The position numbers and the translations under genes were made by a program. From assembly GCF_008704555.1 (NCBI RefSeq), contig NZ_CP023702.1, forward strand, positions 5,432,001 to 5,496,000: a stretch of 64,000 nt of DNA, written 5' to 3'. Positions 23,724 to 34,225 of this stretch are shown here, one piece after another (the stretch's first letter is position 1; each line of letters starts with the position of its first letter). The stretch comes from Streptomyces nitrosporeus. GTDB taxonomy: Bacteria; Actinomycetota; Actinomycetes; Streptomycetales; Streptomycetaceae. The notes under the pieces were generated by a model, which had not been told where the DNA came from, made no database searches, and worked only from the letters and a program-made list of their open reading frames with translations.

Positions 23724-25123
23724 TTAGTACTCCAGTCAGATTTTGTGTCCTGAGCTGGCTCTTTTCAGGTAGTGGCATCGTTGGGCGATGGCTTGGTGGC
23801 GTCTGCGCCAGTGGGACCATCTCAGGGCGTGCTGACGTGGTTCGAGTTCGTCTCTGGGGTGGGGTAGGAGAGCGTCCAGGAGCCGTCGGATTTCCGCCAC
23901 GGTGAGGGAGACGAGGCTGTTCGGTTCGTTTCTGCGGTTTCCCGGTGGGCGGCTTGGGCGGCCAGAGCGGTCAGGAAGGCATGGGCGAGCATGGCCAGGG
24001 TGATGTGCCGGTACCAGCCCGGATAGCGGCGGACCTCGTACTCGTCCAGGCCGCACTCGTTCTTTGCGGCCTGGAAGCATTCCTCGACCGCCCACCGGCT
24101 GCCGGCGATCCGGGTGAGTTCGTCGATCTCGATGCCGACGGGTGCGTGGGCGAGGTAGTAGGCGATCTCGGTGGGATCGGACAGGCTGCGGCGGGCCAGC
24201 ACCCAGCGATGACGGGTTGGCGGATCCGGGTCGAAAATGATGTTGGCGGGCAGTTTCGCCGCGGCCCAGTCATAGACACGTGGGCCCTTCGCTCCGTCGC
24301 CGCAGGACAGCCGTTGCCAGGCATCGGCGGGGGCTTCGTCGATGAGCTGGTCGATGCGCCAGCAGCCGGCCAGGGACTTGATCTGCTGGGACTTGGGCAC
24401 CGCAACGACGTAGCCGATGTCGAGTTGCTCGAGCAGGCGCCGGAAGTTCCAGTCCTGCCCGTAAGCCTCGTCCGCAGTCACCCAGGCGGCCGGCAGGCCC
24501 GCGGCCAGGCAGCGGCGCACGATGTCCCGGGCAAGCTCCCCCTTGGTTGCAAAGCCGCGTTCATCAGGGATTTTCGCTGCCCGGCACCGCTCACGGTCGG
24601 ACGTCCAGGCCTTGGGCAGGTAGAGCTCCCGGTCCACCAGGGCCCTGCCCGAGCTGGTGGCGTAGGCGGCGAACACGCCGATCTGGCAGTTGTCGATCTT
24701 CCCCGAGGTGCCGGTGTACTGCCGGCCCACCCCGGCCGAGGTGGTGCCCTTCTTCACGAACCCGGTGTCATCGATGATCAGTACCCCGCCCGGACCGAGC
24801 CGCTCAGCGGCGTAGTCCCGCACGTCGTCGCGAACGGCATCGGCATCCCAGCGGGCACCGTTCAGCAGGTGTTGCAGGCCCGCCGGATCACGGTGGCCGG
24901 CCCATTCCGCCAGCTGCCAGCCGTTCTTCCGCCCGACCGGCGCCAGCAGACCCCGCACGTAGTCCCGCATCCGCCACCGCAGATCCGCCCGCCCAAACCG
25001 GCCTGCCACCCGAGCGAAAACCGTCTCCAACTCGGCCTTCCAACAATCGACTTCAGGTATCACGTCCATACCCGGACAACGACAACCAGCACCTCAGGAC
25101 ACAAAATCTGACTGGAGTATTAG
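23724..25123. mobile_element. Intact IS701-family insertion sequence with TTAG duplication
   Basis: Perfect 27-bp terminal inverted repeats (23728-23754 and 25093-25119, beginning TACTCCAGTCAGATTTTG) bound a 1392-bp element. Both sides have the 4-bp duplication TTAG (23724-23727 and 25120-25123). The single transposase gene is full length. The element has landed at the outer tip of the left repeat of the neighbouring IS5-like element. Confidence 0.95.
23822..25069 (-). CDS. IS701-family transposase
   Basis: It is 415 residues long with DDE-type features: LIIDDTGFVKKG (first Asp), AWVTADEAYGQDWNFRRL (second Asp region) and RWAVEECFQAAKNECGLDEY (Glu). It starts MDVIPEVDCWKAEL and ends just inside the right-hand repeat of the element as read on this strand. 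The frame is intact, and the perfect ends and target duplication suggest recent, possibly active, transposition. Confidence 0.95.
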   Translation of the reverse strand: MDVIPEVDCWKAELETVFARVAGRFGRADLRWRMRDYVRGLLAPVGRKNGWQLAEWAGHRDPAGLQHLLNGARWDADAVRDDVRDYAAERLGPGGVLIIDDTGFVKKGTTSAGVGRQYTGTSGKIDNCQIGVFAAYATSSGRALVDRELYLPKAWTSDRERCRAAKIPDERGFATKGELARDIVRRCLAAGLPAAWVTADEAYGQDWNFRRLLEQLDIGYVVAVPKSQQIKSLAGCWRIDQLIDEAPADAWQRLSCGDGAKGPRVYDWAAAKLPANIIFDPDPPTRHRWVLARRSLSDPTEIAYYLAHAPVGIEIDELTRIAGSRWAVEECFQAAKNECGLDEYEVRRYPGWYRHITLAMLAHAFLTALAAQAAHRETAETNRTASSPSPWRKSDGSWTLSYPTPETNSNHVSTP

Positions 25124-25189
25124 AAGCCCTAACGAAATGATCTCCGAGGTGATTGGATCGTTCCAGGATCGACGATCTGGGGGTGCGGG

Positions 25190-26054
25190 GTGGCACGGCC
25201 GAAGCCGTGGGAAGTCGACGACGAGCTGTGGGCAGTGATCGAACCGCTGCTGCCCAAGATCGAGCGCCGGACCCGGCATCCAGGGCGCAAGCGGCATCCG
25301 GACCGGCTAGTGTTCCAGGGCATCCTGTTCGTGCTGCATACAGGGATCGCCTGGGAACATCTGCCGCAGGAACTCGGCTTCGGCTCGGGCATGACCTGCT
25401 GGCGCCGCCTGGCCGAATGGACCGAGGCCGGCGTGTGGCGTCAGCTGCACCAGGCCCTCCTCGCAGAGCTGCGCGCCGCGAATGCCCTGGACTTCTCCCG
25501 AGCGGCGGTCGACGGCTCCCACGTCCGAGCGTTAAAGGGGGAGCCAAGACCGGACGAAGCCCCGTTGATCGGGGCAGGAGGGGCAGTAAGCATCATCTGA
25601 TCACTGACGCCACTGGCATCCCGCTTGCTGCCACCTTGACCGGCGGCAACCGCAACGATGTCACCCAGCTGATTCCGCTCCTCCAGGCCGTGCCTCCGGT
25701 ACGAGGCAAGCGTGGCAGGCCCCGGCGCCGCCCGGACGTGATCCTTGCTGACCGCGGCTACGATCACGACAAGTACCGCCGTCTGGTCCGAGCCCTCGGC
25801 GTGAGGCCGCTGATCGCCCGCCGCGGCACTGAACACGGCTCTGGACTCGGCACACAACGCTGGGTCGTCGAGCGTGCATTCGCCATCTGCACTGGTTCCG
25901 CCGCCTGCGGATTCGCTGGGAGATCCGCGACGACATCCACGAAGCGTTCCTCACCCTCGGATGCGCTCTCATCTGCTGGAGACGGCTGGTGTCACTGCAT
26001 GCGCAGCACAGACCTGCGGCTTCCCGTCGGAGTTCTGACACGGCTAGCAGCTGA
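25190..26054 (+). pseudogene. IS5-family transposase, frameshifted
   Basis: The N-terminal frame (25190-25600) encodes MARPKPWEVDDELWAVIEPL through DFSRAAVDGSHVRALKG. At TTAAAGGGGGA (about 25532-25542) a -1 shift would continue with GGAKTG, SPVDRGRRGSKHHLI and VILADRGYDHDKY; this first shift may be programmed, as in the IS427 group. A second break occurs near 25881. After VVERAF-A the expected CCCAT is CCAT, one base short, and the rest (HLHWFRRLRIRWEIRDDIHE) is in another frame ending at TGA 26054. The second shift is a mutation, so the transposase is inactive. Confidence 0.85.
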
Positions 26055-26116
26055 AACCCGCTTGCGCAGTCGCCCGGCGAGCCGATACCCAGCACTTGAA
26101 GGACAAGGAGGACACG

Positions 26117-26833
26117 ATGACCCCCCTCGGTTCGTTGAACGAGTTCTGCTGGATGGACCTGAAAACCCGCGACCCATCGGGCACCGCTGCCTTCTTATCG
26201 CAGGCACTGGGCTGGTGTTTTGCAGTGGATGAGGAGGACTGGCGCCAGGCCACCAAGATAACCATCAGCGGGTACCAGATCGGCGGCGTCAGCGATCTTG
26301 CGAACCCGATCTACCCGCCGGACACGCCCGCCCACGTCGCCTACTACCTGGCCGTTGACGACGTCGACCGCCGCGCCGAAGCCGCGACGGCGAACGGCGC
26401 GCGTCTTGTCGTGGCTCCCTTTGACGCGGGCGATCAGGGCCGTACGGCGACGCTGATCGACCCGGTGGGTGCCGCCTTCTCCCTGTGGCAACCCCGTAGG
26501 TTCACCGGGTGGTCATTTCCGCCCCACTTGGCAGGCGCACCACACCACATGCTCCTGGCCTGCGACCAACCCGACCGGGCCCGGGACTTCTACCACCAGT
26601 TGACAGGCACGCCTTTGGCGGCTGCCGCATTCATCGCAGCACGTGAACCCATCGCTGCCCCGCAGTGGGAACTCTCCGTCGGGGTCGATGACGTGGATGG
26701 CGTCGTTTCCCGCGTGCAGATCGGTGGCGGTGGCCAGAGTCTCGCTACCTGGATCCGAGAGACCGACCAGTCCAATATGAGACTACACAGCCCAGAAGGG
26801 CTGTCATTCCGAGTTCAATCTCTGGGGCAATGA
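26117..26833 (+). CDS. VOC (glyoxalase/bleomycin-resistance) superfamily protein
   Basis: It is 238 residues long with two VOC modules. The first begins LNEFCWMDLKTRDPSGTAAFLSQALGW and includes VAYYLAVDDVDRRAEAATANGA and ATLIDPVGAAFSLWQP. The second begins HHMLLACDQPDRARDFYHQLTGTP. This layout is that of the two-domain glyoxalase-like proteins whose substrates range from small electrophiles to antibiotics. The ATG at 26117 has AAGGAGG seven bases before it, an unusually good site. It lies between the broken IS5 transposase and that element's apparent right end, so it may travel as cargo. The function is unproved. Confidence 0.85.
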   Translation: MTPLGSLNEFCWMDLKTRDPSGTAAFLSQALGWCFAVDEEDWRQATKITISGYQIGGVSDLANPIYPPDTPAHVAYYLAVDDVDRRAEAATANGARLVVAPFDAGDQGRTATLIDPVGAAFSLWQPRRFTGWSFPPHLAGAPHHMLLACDQPDRARDFYHQLTGTPLAAAAFIAAREPIAAPQWELSVGVDDVDGVVSRVQIGGGGQSLATWIRETDQSNMRLHSPEGLSFRVQSLGQ

Positions 26834-26922
26834 CGCCTGGAGCACACACGGTGCCTTCGGGCACGTTGAGCCGACGGCACCTCATTTCGTTAGCAGTTCT
26901 TAGGCACCTCCGGCCGAACTCG

Positions 26923-26961
26923 CAAAGCAGATGTCGGCGGTTCGAAACCGTCCGCGCCCAC
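26923..26961 (+). repeat. attR (39-bp direct repeat)
   Basis: It is identical to 19148-19186. It is followed directly by CAGT, so the tRNA-type end here reads A-CCA, and then by a terminator. This is the original chromosomal 3' end of the tRNA-Val gene. Confidence 0.95.
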
Positions 26962-26967
26962 CAGTGC

Positions 26968-27000
26968 GAAGGCCCCCAGCCGATCATGGCTGGGGCCTTC
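26968..27000 (+). terminator. Original terminator of tRNA-Val, now beyond attR
   Basis: GAAGGCCCCCAGCC (26968-26981) pairs with GGCTGGGGCCTTC (26988-27000) with one bulge, around GATCAT. The island has separated it from its tRNA gene by 7.8 kb. Confidence 0.75.
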
Positions 27001-27149
27001 GGCCGACTCGGCCATCGGGATTCCACCGGCCCAAGGGCTGTCCCGTACGTTGCTGCCCTCCGGGTCCTGCGGCCGGCTGGAGAGGGGTCGCGCTCGCTCC
27101 CGGTATCAGGAGGGGCGCCGGGCGCCGCCGAACCGCTCGGACGTCGAAC

Positions 27150-27986
27150 TCATCCCTTGATGAACTCGATGATCTGCGGGGCGATTTTCCTCGGGGCCAT
27201 GACGACGGCTCCGTGGTTGAGTCCGGGCAGGGTTCGGTGGTCGGCCTGCGGCAGGATCTCGGTGACGGCGAGGGCGGCGCGCTGGAACGCGGCGGGACTC
27301 TTGCTACCGGTCAGCACACGGGTGGGTACGGCCACCCCCTTCCACTCGTCGGCATCGAGCGGCTTGCCTTGCTGGGTATCGCCCATGACCGCGATGTCGT
27401 AGGGCAGGGTGCCGGCCAGCTCGGTCAGGTTCGCCCACATCTTCGGCATGAGCTTCATGAAGAACACAGCGAAGCCGGGCATGCCCTGCACCCTGGTCAT
27501 GAAGTACTTCACCGCGTCACTGCGCCGGCCTTCCGCGAGCAGCACGGTGATCTGCCGTGCGAGGTCCTCGGGCGGCCCGTCGTCGCCCTCTTCGACGACG
27601 AACGGCGGTTCGTACAGAGCCAGGCGGTCGACGTTCACCCCGGCAGCGGCCGCGCGCAGCGCGAGGACCGCTCCGGAGGACGAACCGAACAACGAAGCCG
27701 AACCGCCGACGTGTCCGACCAGCGCGGCGATGTCCTCGATCTCGCGGCCGGGGGCGTAAGCGGTGGCGTCACCGCTGCCGCCCCGTCCGCGGCGGTCGTA
27801 GTTGATCACAGTGAAGTGCTGTGCGAGGAGAGCCGCGAGTCGGGCCGTGTCGGAGCGGTCTGCCAGTGCCGAGCCGACCAGGACGACGGCCGGCCCGTGG
27901 CCCGACTGCTCGAACGCTATCTTGGTGCCGTCGGCCGAGACGACACGGGCCTCGGTTCCGGCCGGCTGCTTTCGGGCTGTCGACAT
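27150..27986 (-). CDS. Alpha/beta-fold hydrolase
   Basis: It is 278 residues long. The oxyanion-hole segment VVLVGSALADRSD, the YDRRGRGGSGD strand and the nucleophile elbow LFGSSSGAVLAL (G-x-S-x-G) fit the family. The late Asp is in VLTGSKSPAAF-like context and the catalytic His in LPGLNHGAVVMAP. It is probably a cytosolic esterase or hydrolase of unknown substrate. The start ATG 27986 (MSTARKQ) is chosen because GGAGAG is six bases upstream; ATG 27992 overlaps that site. It stands alone, just outside the island. Confidence 0.88.
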   Translation of the reverse strand: MSTARKQPAGTEARVVSADGTKIAFEQSGHGPAVVLVGSALADRSDTARLAALLAQHFTVINYDRRGRGGSGDATAYAPGREIEDIAALVGHVGGSASLFGSSSGAVLALRAAAAGVNVDRLALYEPPFVVEEGDDGPPEDLARQITVLLAEGRRSDAVKYFMTRVQGMPGFAVFFMKLMPKMWANLTELAGTLPYDIAVMGDTQQGKPLDADEWKGVAVPTRVLTGSKSPAAFQRAALAVTEILPQADHRTLPGLNHGAVVMAPRKIAPQIIEFIKG

Positions 27987-28197
27987 ATTCATCTCTCCGG
28001 TTCGCGTGGGGCCGTACTGCTGTGGTGTGTGTTGCTGCCGGTAGGACCCTCGTAGGGCGTGGAACTCATCGGTGTGCCGGACGCTCGGTGCCAGAGCCCT
28101 CATATCTCAGAGAGGACGAACTCCCTCGCGCGGGATCGAGGACATGCAGGGGCAGCGGCGGCCGTCACGGAGGATCCTCCGGGACCGCCGCCGCGGA

Positions 28198-28232
28198 AGG
28201 GCTGTCCCGCCAGGAACTACCGGGACAGCCCT
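28198..28232. terminator. Hairpin terminator of the small membrane gene
   Basis: AGGGCTGTCCCG (28198-28209) pairs perfectly with CGGGACAGCCCT (28221-28232). The stem abuts the stop codon of the minus-strand gene. Confidence 0.7.
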
Positions 28233-28528
28233 CACCCCTGGATCGGCAGGTCCGGATGCGTGAAGACGAAGATCATGTAAGCGACCGCCGCCGCCGTCCC
28301 CACCACCGCGAGCACCAGGCCGGTCAAGGGCCGGGCGCGACTGACACCCCGATGAGAGGCGGCTCGGCACTCGATGACACCCCGGACGACTCCTGTAAGG
28401 CCGATCGGCAGGGCAAGCGGCCACACGATCATCCAGAAGGGGCAGCAGAACCAGCACACGACGGAAGCTCCGCCGAAAAGGACGGCCGATTCGGCTCTGC
28501 CGCCGGTCACATCATCGGTACGGGTCAC
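28232..28528 (-). CDS. Small two-span membrane protein
   Basis: It is 98 residues long with a first hydrophobic stretch VVCWFCCPFWMIVWPLALPI, a cytoplasmic-like basic loop RVIECRAASHRGVSRARP and a second helix LTGLVLAVVGTAAAVAYMIF, ending HPDLPIQG. The layout resembles DUF4190-type proteins. The start is GTG 28528. The function is unknown. A terminator touches the stop codon, so it is probably alone on its transcript. Confidence 0.65.
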   Translation of the reverse strand: MTRTDDVTGGRAESAVLFGGASVVCWFCCPFWMIVWPLALPIGLTGVVRGVIECRAASHRGVSRARPLTGLVLAVVGTAAAVAYMIFVFTHPDLPIQG

Positions 28529-29020
28529 ACGCTGATCAAAGCAGCACAGGTATACAGCCCGACAACCTCCCCGCCCACCGGCTCACTTGGATTGAGCGGC
28601 CCGGAGGGCCATCGTGCGTCCCTGTTCCAGCGGCGGCGGTGTCGCGGTAGGGCCGTGCAACGCGGCAACCGGGGCACACCGTTGGCGCGTCACGCGTGGC
28701 CGATGAGAAGGGGAGGGGGAACGCCTGCCCGGACGAGGAGTTGCCGGTGGCGGGCGGCAGTCCGTGCGCGTGCCGGTCGACGGGTTCGGGAACGCCTCGA
28801 CGGCCGCCGGGGAGGGCCAGGCACCCGCACGCGTCGGTCACCCGCACGCGTCGGCGTGCCTCCGGAACCAGGCGACACGTTTCCGGCGTCGCACTCCCAT
28901 GGCGCCTCCCCGCCACTGCCTGTGGGTCTCGGGCCGCCGGAACACGTCCCCCGGAGGACCGCCGCACCCGCCGCCCCGTACGGGATCGCCCACGGGATTT
29001 CCGCCTGCCCGCGGGCCGGT
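28529..29020. other. Gene-free stretch with a direct repeat
   Basis: No supported gene lies in these 492 bp. A direct repeat CACCCGCACGCGTCGG occurs twice in tandem near 28827-28857. The minus strand has a short open frame MGVRRRKRVAWFRRHADACG (about 28842-28901), too short to support as a gene; the tandem repeat includes its end. Confidence 0.5.
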
Positions 29021-29488
29021 TCAGTCCCGCAGATGCGGCCAGCCGTCCCTGTTGGAGTAGCTCTCGAAGCAGTACCGGGTCAGGCGGTGCCACTCCTTGC
29101 CCGTCGCCAGCTGATAGGCCTGGTCGGGTACGTACAGCAGCCATTCGCCGTCGTACTCGGCCGAGGTGTACGGGGCGAAGGTGCCGGCGTCGGAGAAGGC
29201 GCCCTCCCAGATGTCCTGACCTGCGGCGACCACAGCACAACGCGCGTACAGGAACGTGTCGGCGGACTGGGGGAAGGGGGCGCCGGCCTCGTCCGTCATG
29301 CCGGCGACGGGAAGCGTGCCGAACTTCTCCTGGTCCAGGCGGTAGAGGGCCTCGGCATGGCGTTCGGCGAAGCCGATGATGCCGGGTACGGGGCGGCGGC
29401 TCAGCTCCTCGGCGAGACGCCGGCAGTTCGCTCGGGTGGCTTCGCCGTTCAGGATGGATATCAGCGACCAGAAGTCGGCCCATGTCAT
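29021..29488 (-). CDS. DUF4240 domain protein
   Basis: It is 155 residues long. It starts MTWADFWSLISILNGEA, the usual DUF4240 opening, followed by GIIGFAERHAEALYRLD, the central LYARCAVVAAGQDIWEG and ending with GKEWHRLTRYCFESYSNRDGWP. It is a soluble protein of unknown role; the family is widespread in Streptomyces. ATG 29488 gives the family-like start; GTG 29494 is two codons earlier. The upstream ribosome site is weak. Confidence 0.8.
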   Translation of the reverse strand: MTWADFWSLISILNGEATRANCRRLAEELSRRPVPGIIGFAERHAEALYRLDQEKFGTLPVAGMTDEAGAPFPQSADTFLYARCAVVAAGQDIWEGAFSDAGTFAPYTSAEYDGEWLLYVPDQAYQLATGKEWHRLTRYCFESYSNRDGWPHLRD

Positions 29489-29647
29489 CGTCACGGGGGC
29501 AGCATGCCAGGGCGGTCCGACATCCGTGGCCGACGTCACGGTGGCGGACGAACCGGCCGTGGACGCGTGTGGGCCGTCTGCCCGAACCCTCCGGCGCGCC
29601 CCGGATCTGCCCGGACCGGCCCCGGGTACGCCCTGCCCCCGGGCCCG

Positions 29648-30982
29648 TCAGCGTCTCTTGAACTCCACCGGGCCGGCGTTCATCTGGATGGCTCCGTCCG
29701 GGTGCAGGACCGGGCGGCGTTCGGACATGCGGCCGCTGTACGCCTCGATGTGGTGGATCGCCGCCCCCTCGGGGCCGGTGAAGTCGACGAGGGCGATGGC
29801 CACCCAGTAGCGGGTCTTGGTGTTCTCGTAGAGAGGGACGGTGACGGTCGAGCCCTGGCCGTCCGTGACGACGACCTTCGCGCCGAAGCTGCGGAAGGAG
29901 CCGAAGCCGTTGCTGACGGCGGAGTAGGCGCAGAGGAGGACGTATCCCTGTTCGTCGGGGCGGACGATACGGACCGACTCGCACCCCGGGGCCTTCGCGT
30001 CACCGTCCAGGCAGATGTAGGGCGGACCGCTCACCGAACCGAGGCGCTTGTAGTAGACGACGTCGGCCTTCTCGCCCTTGAGTGCGGTGTCCGGGGCCGA
30101 GGAGGGGGCGGGGGCCCCGGGGCGGAGCGGCTCGCCCCGGGCGACATGGCCGGAGGAGACGATTGTGCCGGGTGCCGTGGGTCCGCGCAGCGCCTTCGCG
30201 GCGGGCACGAACAGCGCGTACAGGTCGAGGTCGGCGCCCTGCCGGCGCCGCCGGTCACTGCCGCCGTCCCACTCCAGGGAGGCCGTCACCACCAACCGGC
30301 GGTCGTTCTTGTCCAGGCTGATGGAGACCTGGCTGCCCTTGTCCAGGCTGACCTTGCCCAGAGGGGGCTTCGTCAGGCTCATGGGGGCAGGGGCAGGGGC
30401 AGGGGCAGGAGGCGGCGCGGGCGCCGCTGTGGGTACGGGCGCGGGGGCAGGGGCGGCGGGCCGGGCCTCGTCCACCTGGATCCCGAAGTCGGTGGCGAGG
30501 CCCGCCAGGCCCTCGGCGTACCCCTGGCCGATGGCGCGGAGCTTCCAGCCCGTGCCCCGGCGGTAGAACTCCACCAGGAGGACGGCGCGTTCGCCGTCGG
30601 TGAGGGCGGGCGGGCTGAAGGACACCGGGTCGGCGCCGTGCTGGACCGCGTGGACCGTGAGCCGCTCGACGTCACGGAAGGTGCGCGTCGTGTCGTCGGG
30701 ATCGCAACTGCCCACCAGGACGACCCGGTCCACGTCCGCGGGGAGGGCGGCGGGGGTCACCTCGACACGCTCGGGCCCCTGTGCGTCGGAGGGGCGGTGC
30801 CGGACTGAACCGGAGCCGTCGGACGGCTGGTTGTAGAAGATCAGGTCGTCGTCGGACCGGACCCTGCCGTCCGCGGCGACCAGCAGGGCGCTCAGGTCGA
30901 CCTGGCCGCCCGTGAGGTGCAGCTCGGCCGTGATGAGGCCGGCGCCCACCGCCGCGTTCTCGCCCTTCCGGAGCTCAGACAT
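29648..30982 (-). CDS. Double-domain Ter protein (TerD-like plus TerA-like)
   Basis: It is 444 residues long. Residues 1 to about 175 are TerD-like (LRKGENAAV, GQVDLSALLV, DDLIFYNQPSDGSGSVRH, LRAIGQGYAEGLAGLATDFG). An Ala/Pro linker (about 180-205) follows. The second half is Ter-family (VSLDKGSQVSISLDKNDRR, ADLDLYALFV, GPPYICLDGDAK, HHIEAYSGRMSERRPVLHPD). The arrangement parallels the neighbouring island's single-domain proteins at 9438 and 8663, as if those two were joined. It is likely part of the same stress response, although 13 kb and an inserted island separate them. The start is ATG 30982. Confidence 0.85.
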   Translation of the reverse strand: MSELRKGENAAVGAGLITAELHLTGGQVDLSALLVAADGRVRSDDDLIFYNQPSDGSGSVRHRPSDAQGPERVEVTPAALPADVDRVVLVGSCDPDDTTRTFRDVERLTVHAVQHGADPVSFSPPALTDGERAVLLVEFYRRGTGWKLRAIGQGYAEGLAGLATDFGIQVDEARPAAPAPAPVPTAAPAPPPAPAPAPAPMSLTKPPLGKVSLDKGSQVSISLDKNDRRLVVTASLEWDGGSDRRRRQGADLDLYALFVPAAKALRGPTAPGTIVSSGHVARGEPLRPGAPAPSSAPDTALKGEKADVVYYKRLGSVSGPPYICLDGDAKAPGCESVRIVRPDEQGYVLLCAYSAVSNGFGSFRSFGAKVVVTDGQGSTVTVPLYENTKTRYWVAIALVDFTGPEGAAIHHIEAYSGRMSERRPVLHPDGAIQMNAGPVEFKRR

Positions 30983-31181
30983 GCCACCCGCCAACCCCGT
31001 AGACCACCTCTGGTGTGCGTACGTCACCTTGTCACACCGCCCCTGGACCGGTGAAGACCTCCCGCGGACGCTGCGGAGGGCGGGCGCTGTGGAGGGCGGA
31101 TGTCACGGAGGCGGCGGGCGCCAGGGTGGCCGGCCCGGGGAATGTGCCGCCGCCCCCGCCTCGGGCCGGTCACCGGAGACC

Positions 31182-33572
<2,391 letters not shown>

Positions 33573-33782
33573 GGTGTCTCCATCTGGCGGACGGGCGGTG
33601 CCTTGCGGCTGGTACGGGGCTCGGTGCTCTGCGAGTGGGACGGGTGAGCGGCGCTCTGCGGCGGGTACGGGTGGGCGGTGCTCTGCGGCGGGTACGGTAA
33701 CCGGTGCTCGCGGAACCGGCCCCGCTGTCCGCAGGACCGGCCCGCTGCCGTGCGGGGCCGGCTCACTCCCCGTGGTGCCGGT

Positions 33783-34202
33783 TCACCCCTCGACGGGCCG
33801 GCTGAAGCGGATCATGTTGCCGGCGGGATCGCGGAAGGCGCAGTCGCGGACGCCGTACGGCTGGTCGATGGGCTCCTGAAGCACCTCGCCCCCCGCGGCA
33901 CGGACGCGCTCGAAGGCGGCGTCGCAGTCGTCGGTGCCGAAGACGACCCCGCGCAGCAGGCCCTTGGCCAGCAGCTCCGCCACGGCCTCCCGGTCGGCGG
34001 CGGACGCGTTCGGGTCCGCGAGGGGCGGTTCGAGCACGATGTTCACCCCGGGCTGCGACGGTGCCCCGAGGGTCACCCAGCGCATCTGCCCGGATCCGAC
34101 GTCGTTGCGGACCTCCAGGCCGAGGGCGTCGCGGTAGAAGGCCAGGGCCTTGTCGTGGTCGTCGACGGCGATGAAACACTGTGAGAGCGTGATGTCGTTC
34201 AT
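33783..34202 (-). CDS. VOC-superfamily (glyoxalase-like) protein
   Basis: It is 139 residues long with a single VOC domain pair: MNDITLSQCFIAVDDHDKAL, AFYRDALGLEVRNDV, the central NIVLEPP, and the ending GVRDCAFRDPAGNMIRFSRP with the usual late metal-ligand region. It is probably a small-molecule dioxygenase/isomerase-like or drug-binding protein; the substrate is unknown. The AraC-type regulator gene ends 23 bp upstream on the same strand, so the two form a pair and the regulator may control it. Confidence 0.88.
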   Translation of the reverse strand: MNDITLSQCFIAVDDHDKALAFYRDALGLEVRNDVGSGQMRWVTLGAPSQPGVNIVLEPPLADPNASAADREAVAELLAKGLLRGVVFGTDDCDAAFERVRAAGGEVLQEPIDQPYGVRDCAFRDPAGNMIRFSRPVEG

Positions 34203-34225
34203 GCGGCTCACGCTACGGACGGGTC

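Larger units (their letters stand above)
25121..26903 (+). mobile_element. IS5-like element with inactive transposase and VOC cargo
   Basis: The left end contains CTAACGAAATGA (25129-25140) and the right end its exact complement (26882-26893). Outside these 12 bp a further AGAA matches at the same place on both sides. The transposase occupies the left half. The right half, which in ordinary IS5 elements would be almost empty, holds a complete VOC-family gene. No internal copy of the terminal repeat was seen between the transposase end and the VOC gene. The target duplication cannot be read because IS701 sits at the left edge. Exact outer limits are uncertain. Confidence 0.65.
19148..26961. 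mobile_element. Integrated genomic island in tRNA-Val, no integrase visible
   Basis: It is about 7.8 kb, bounded by identical 39-bp repeats derived from the tRNA-Val 3' half (attL 19148-19186, attR 26923-26961). Contents are XRE and WYL regulators, a small divergent HTH gene, a pterin dehydratase, several micro-genes, an HNH nuclease remnant, an IS701 element and a damaged IS5-like element with a VOC gene. No integrase, excisionase, replication or transfer gene was found, so it looks like a decayed integrative element, unable to excise by itself. The GC content is slightly lower and codon use more relaxed than in the flanks. Confidence 0.88.
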
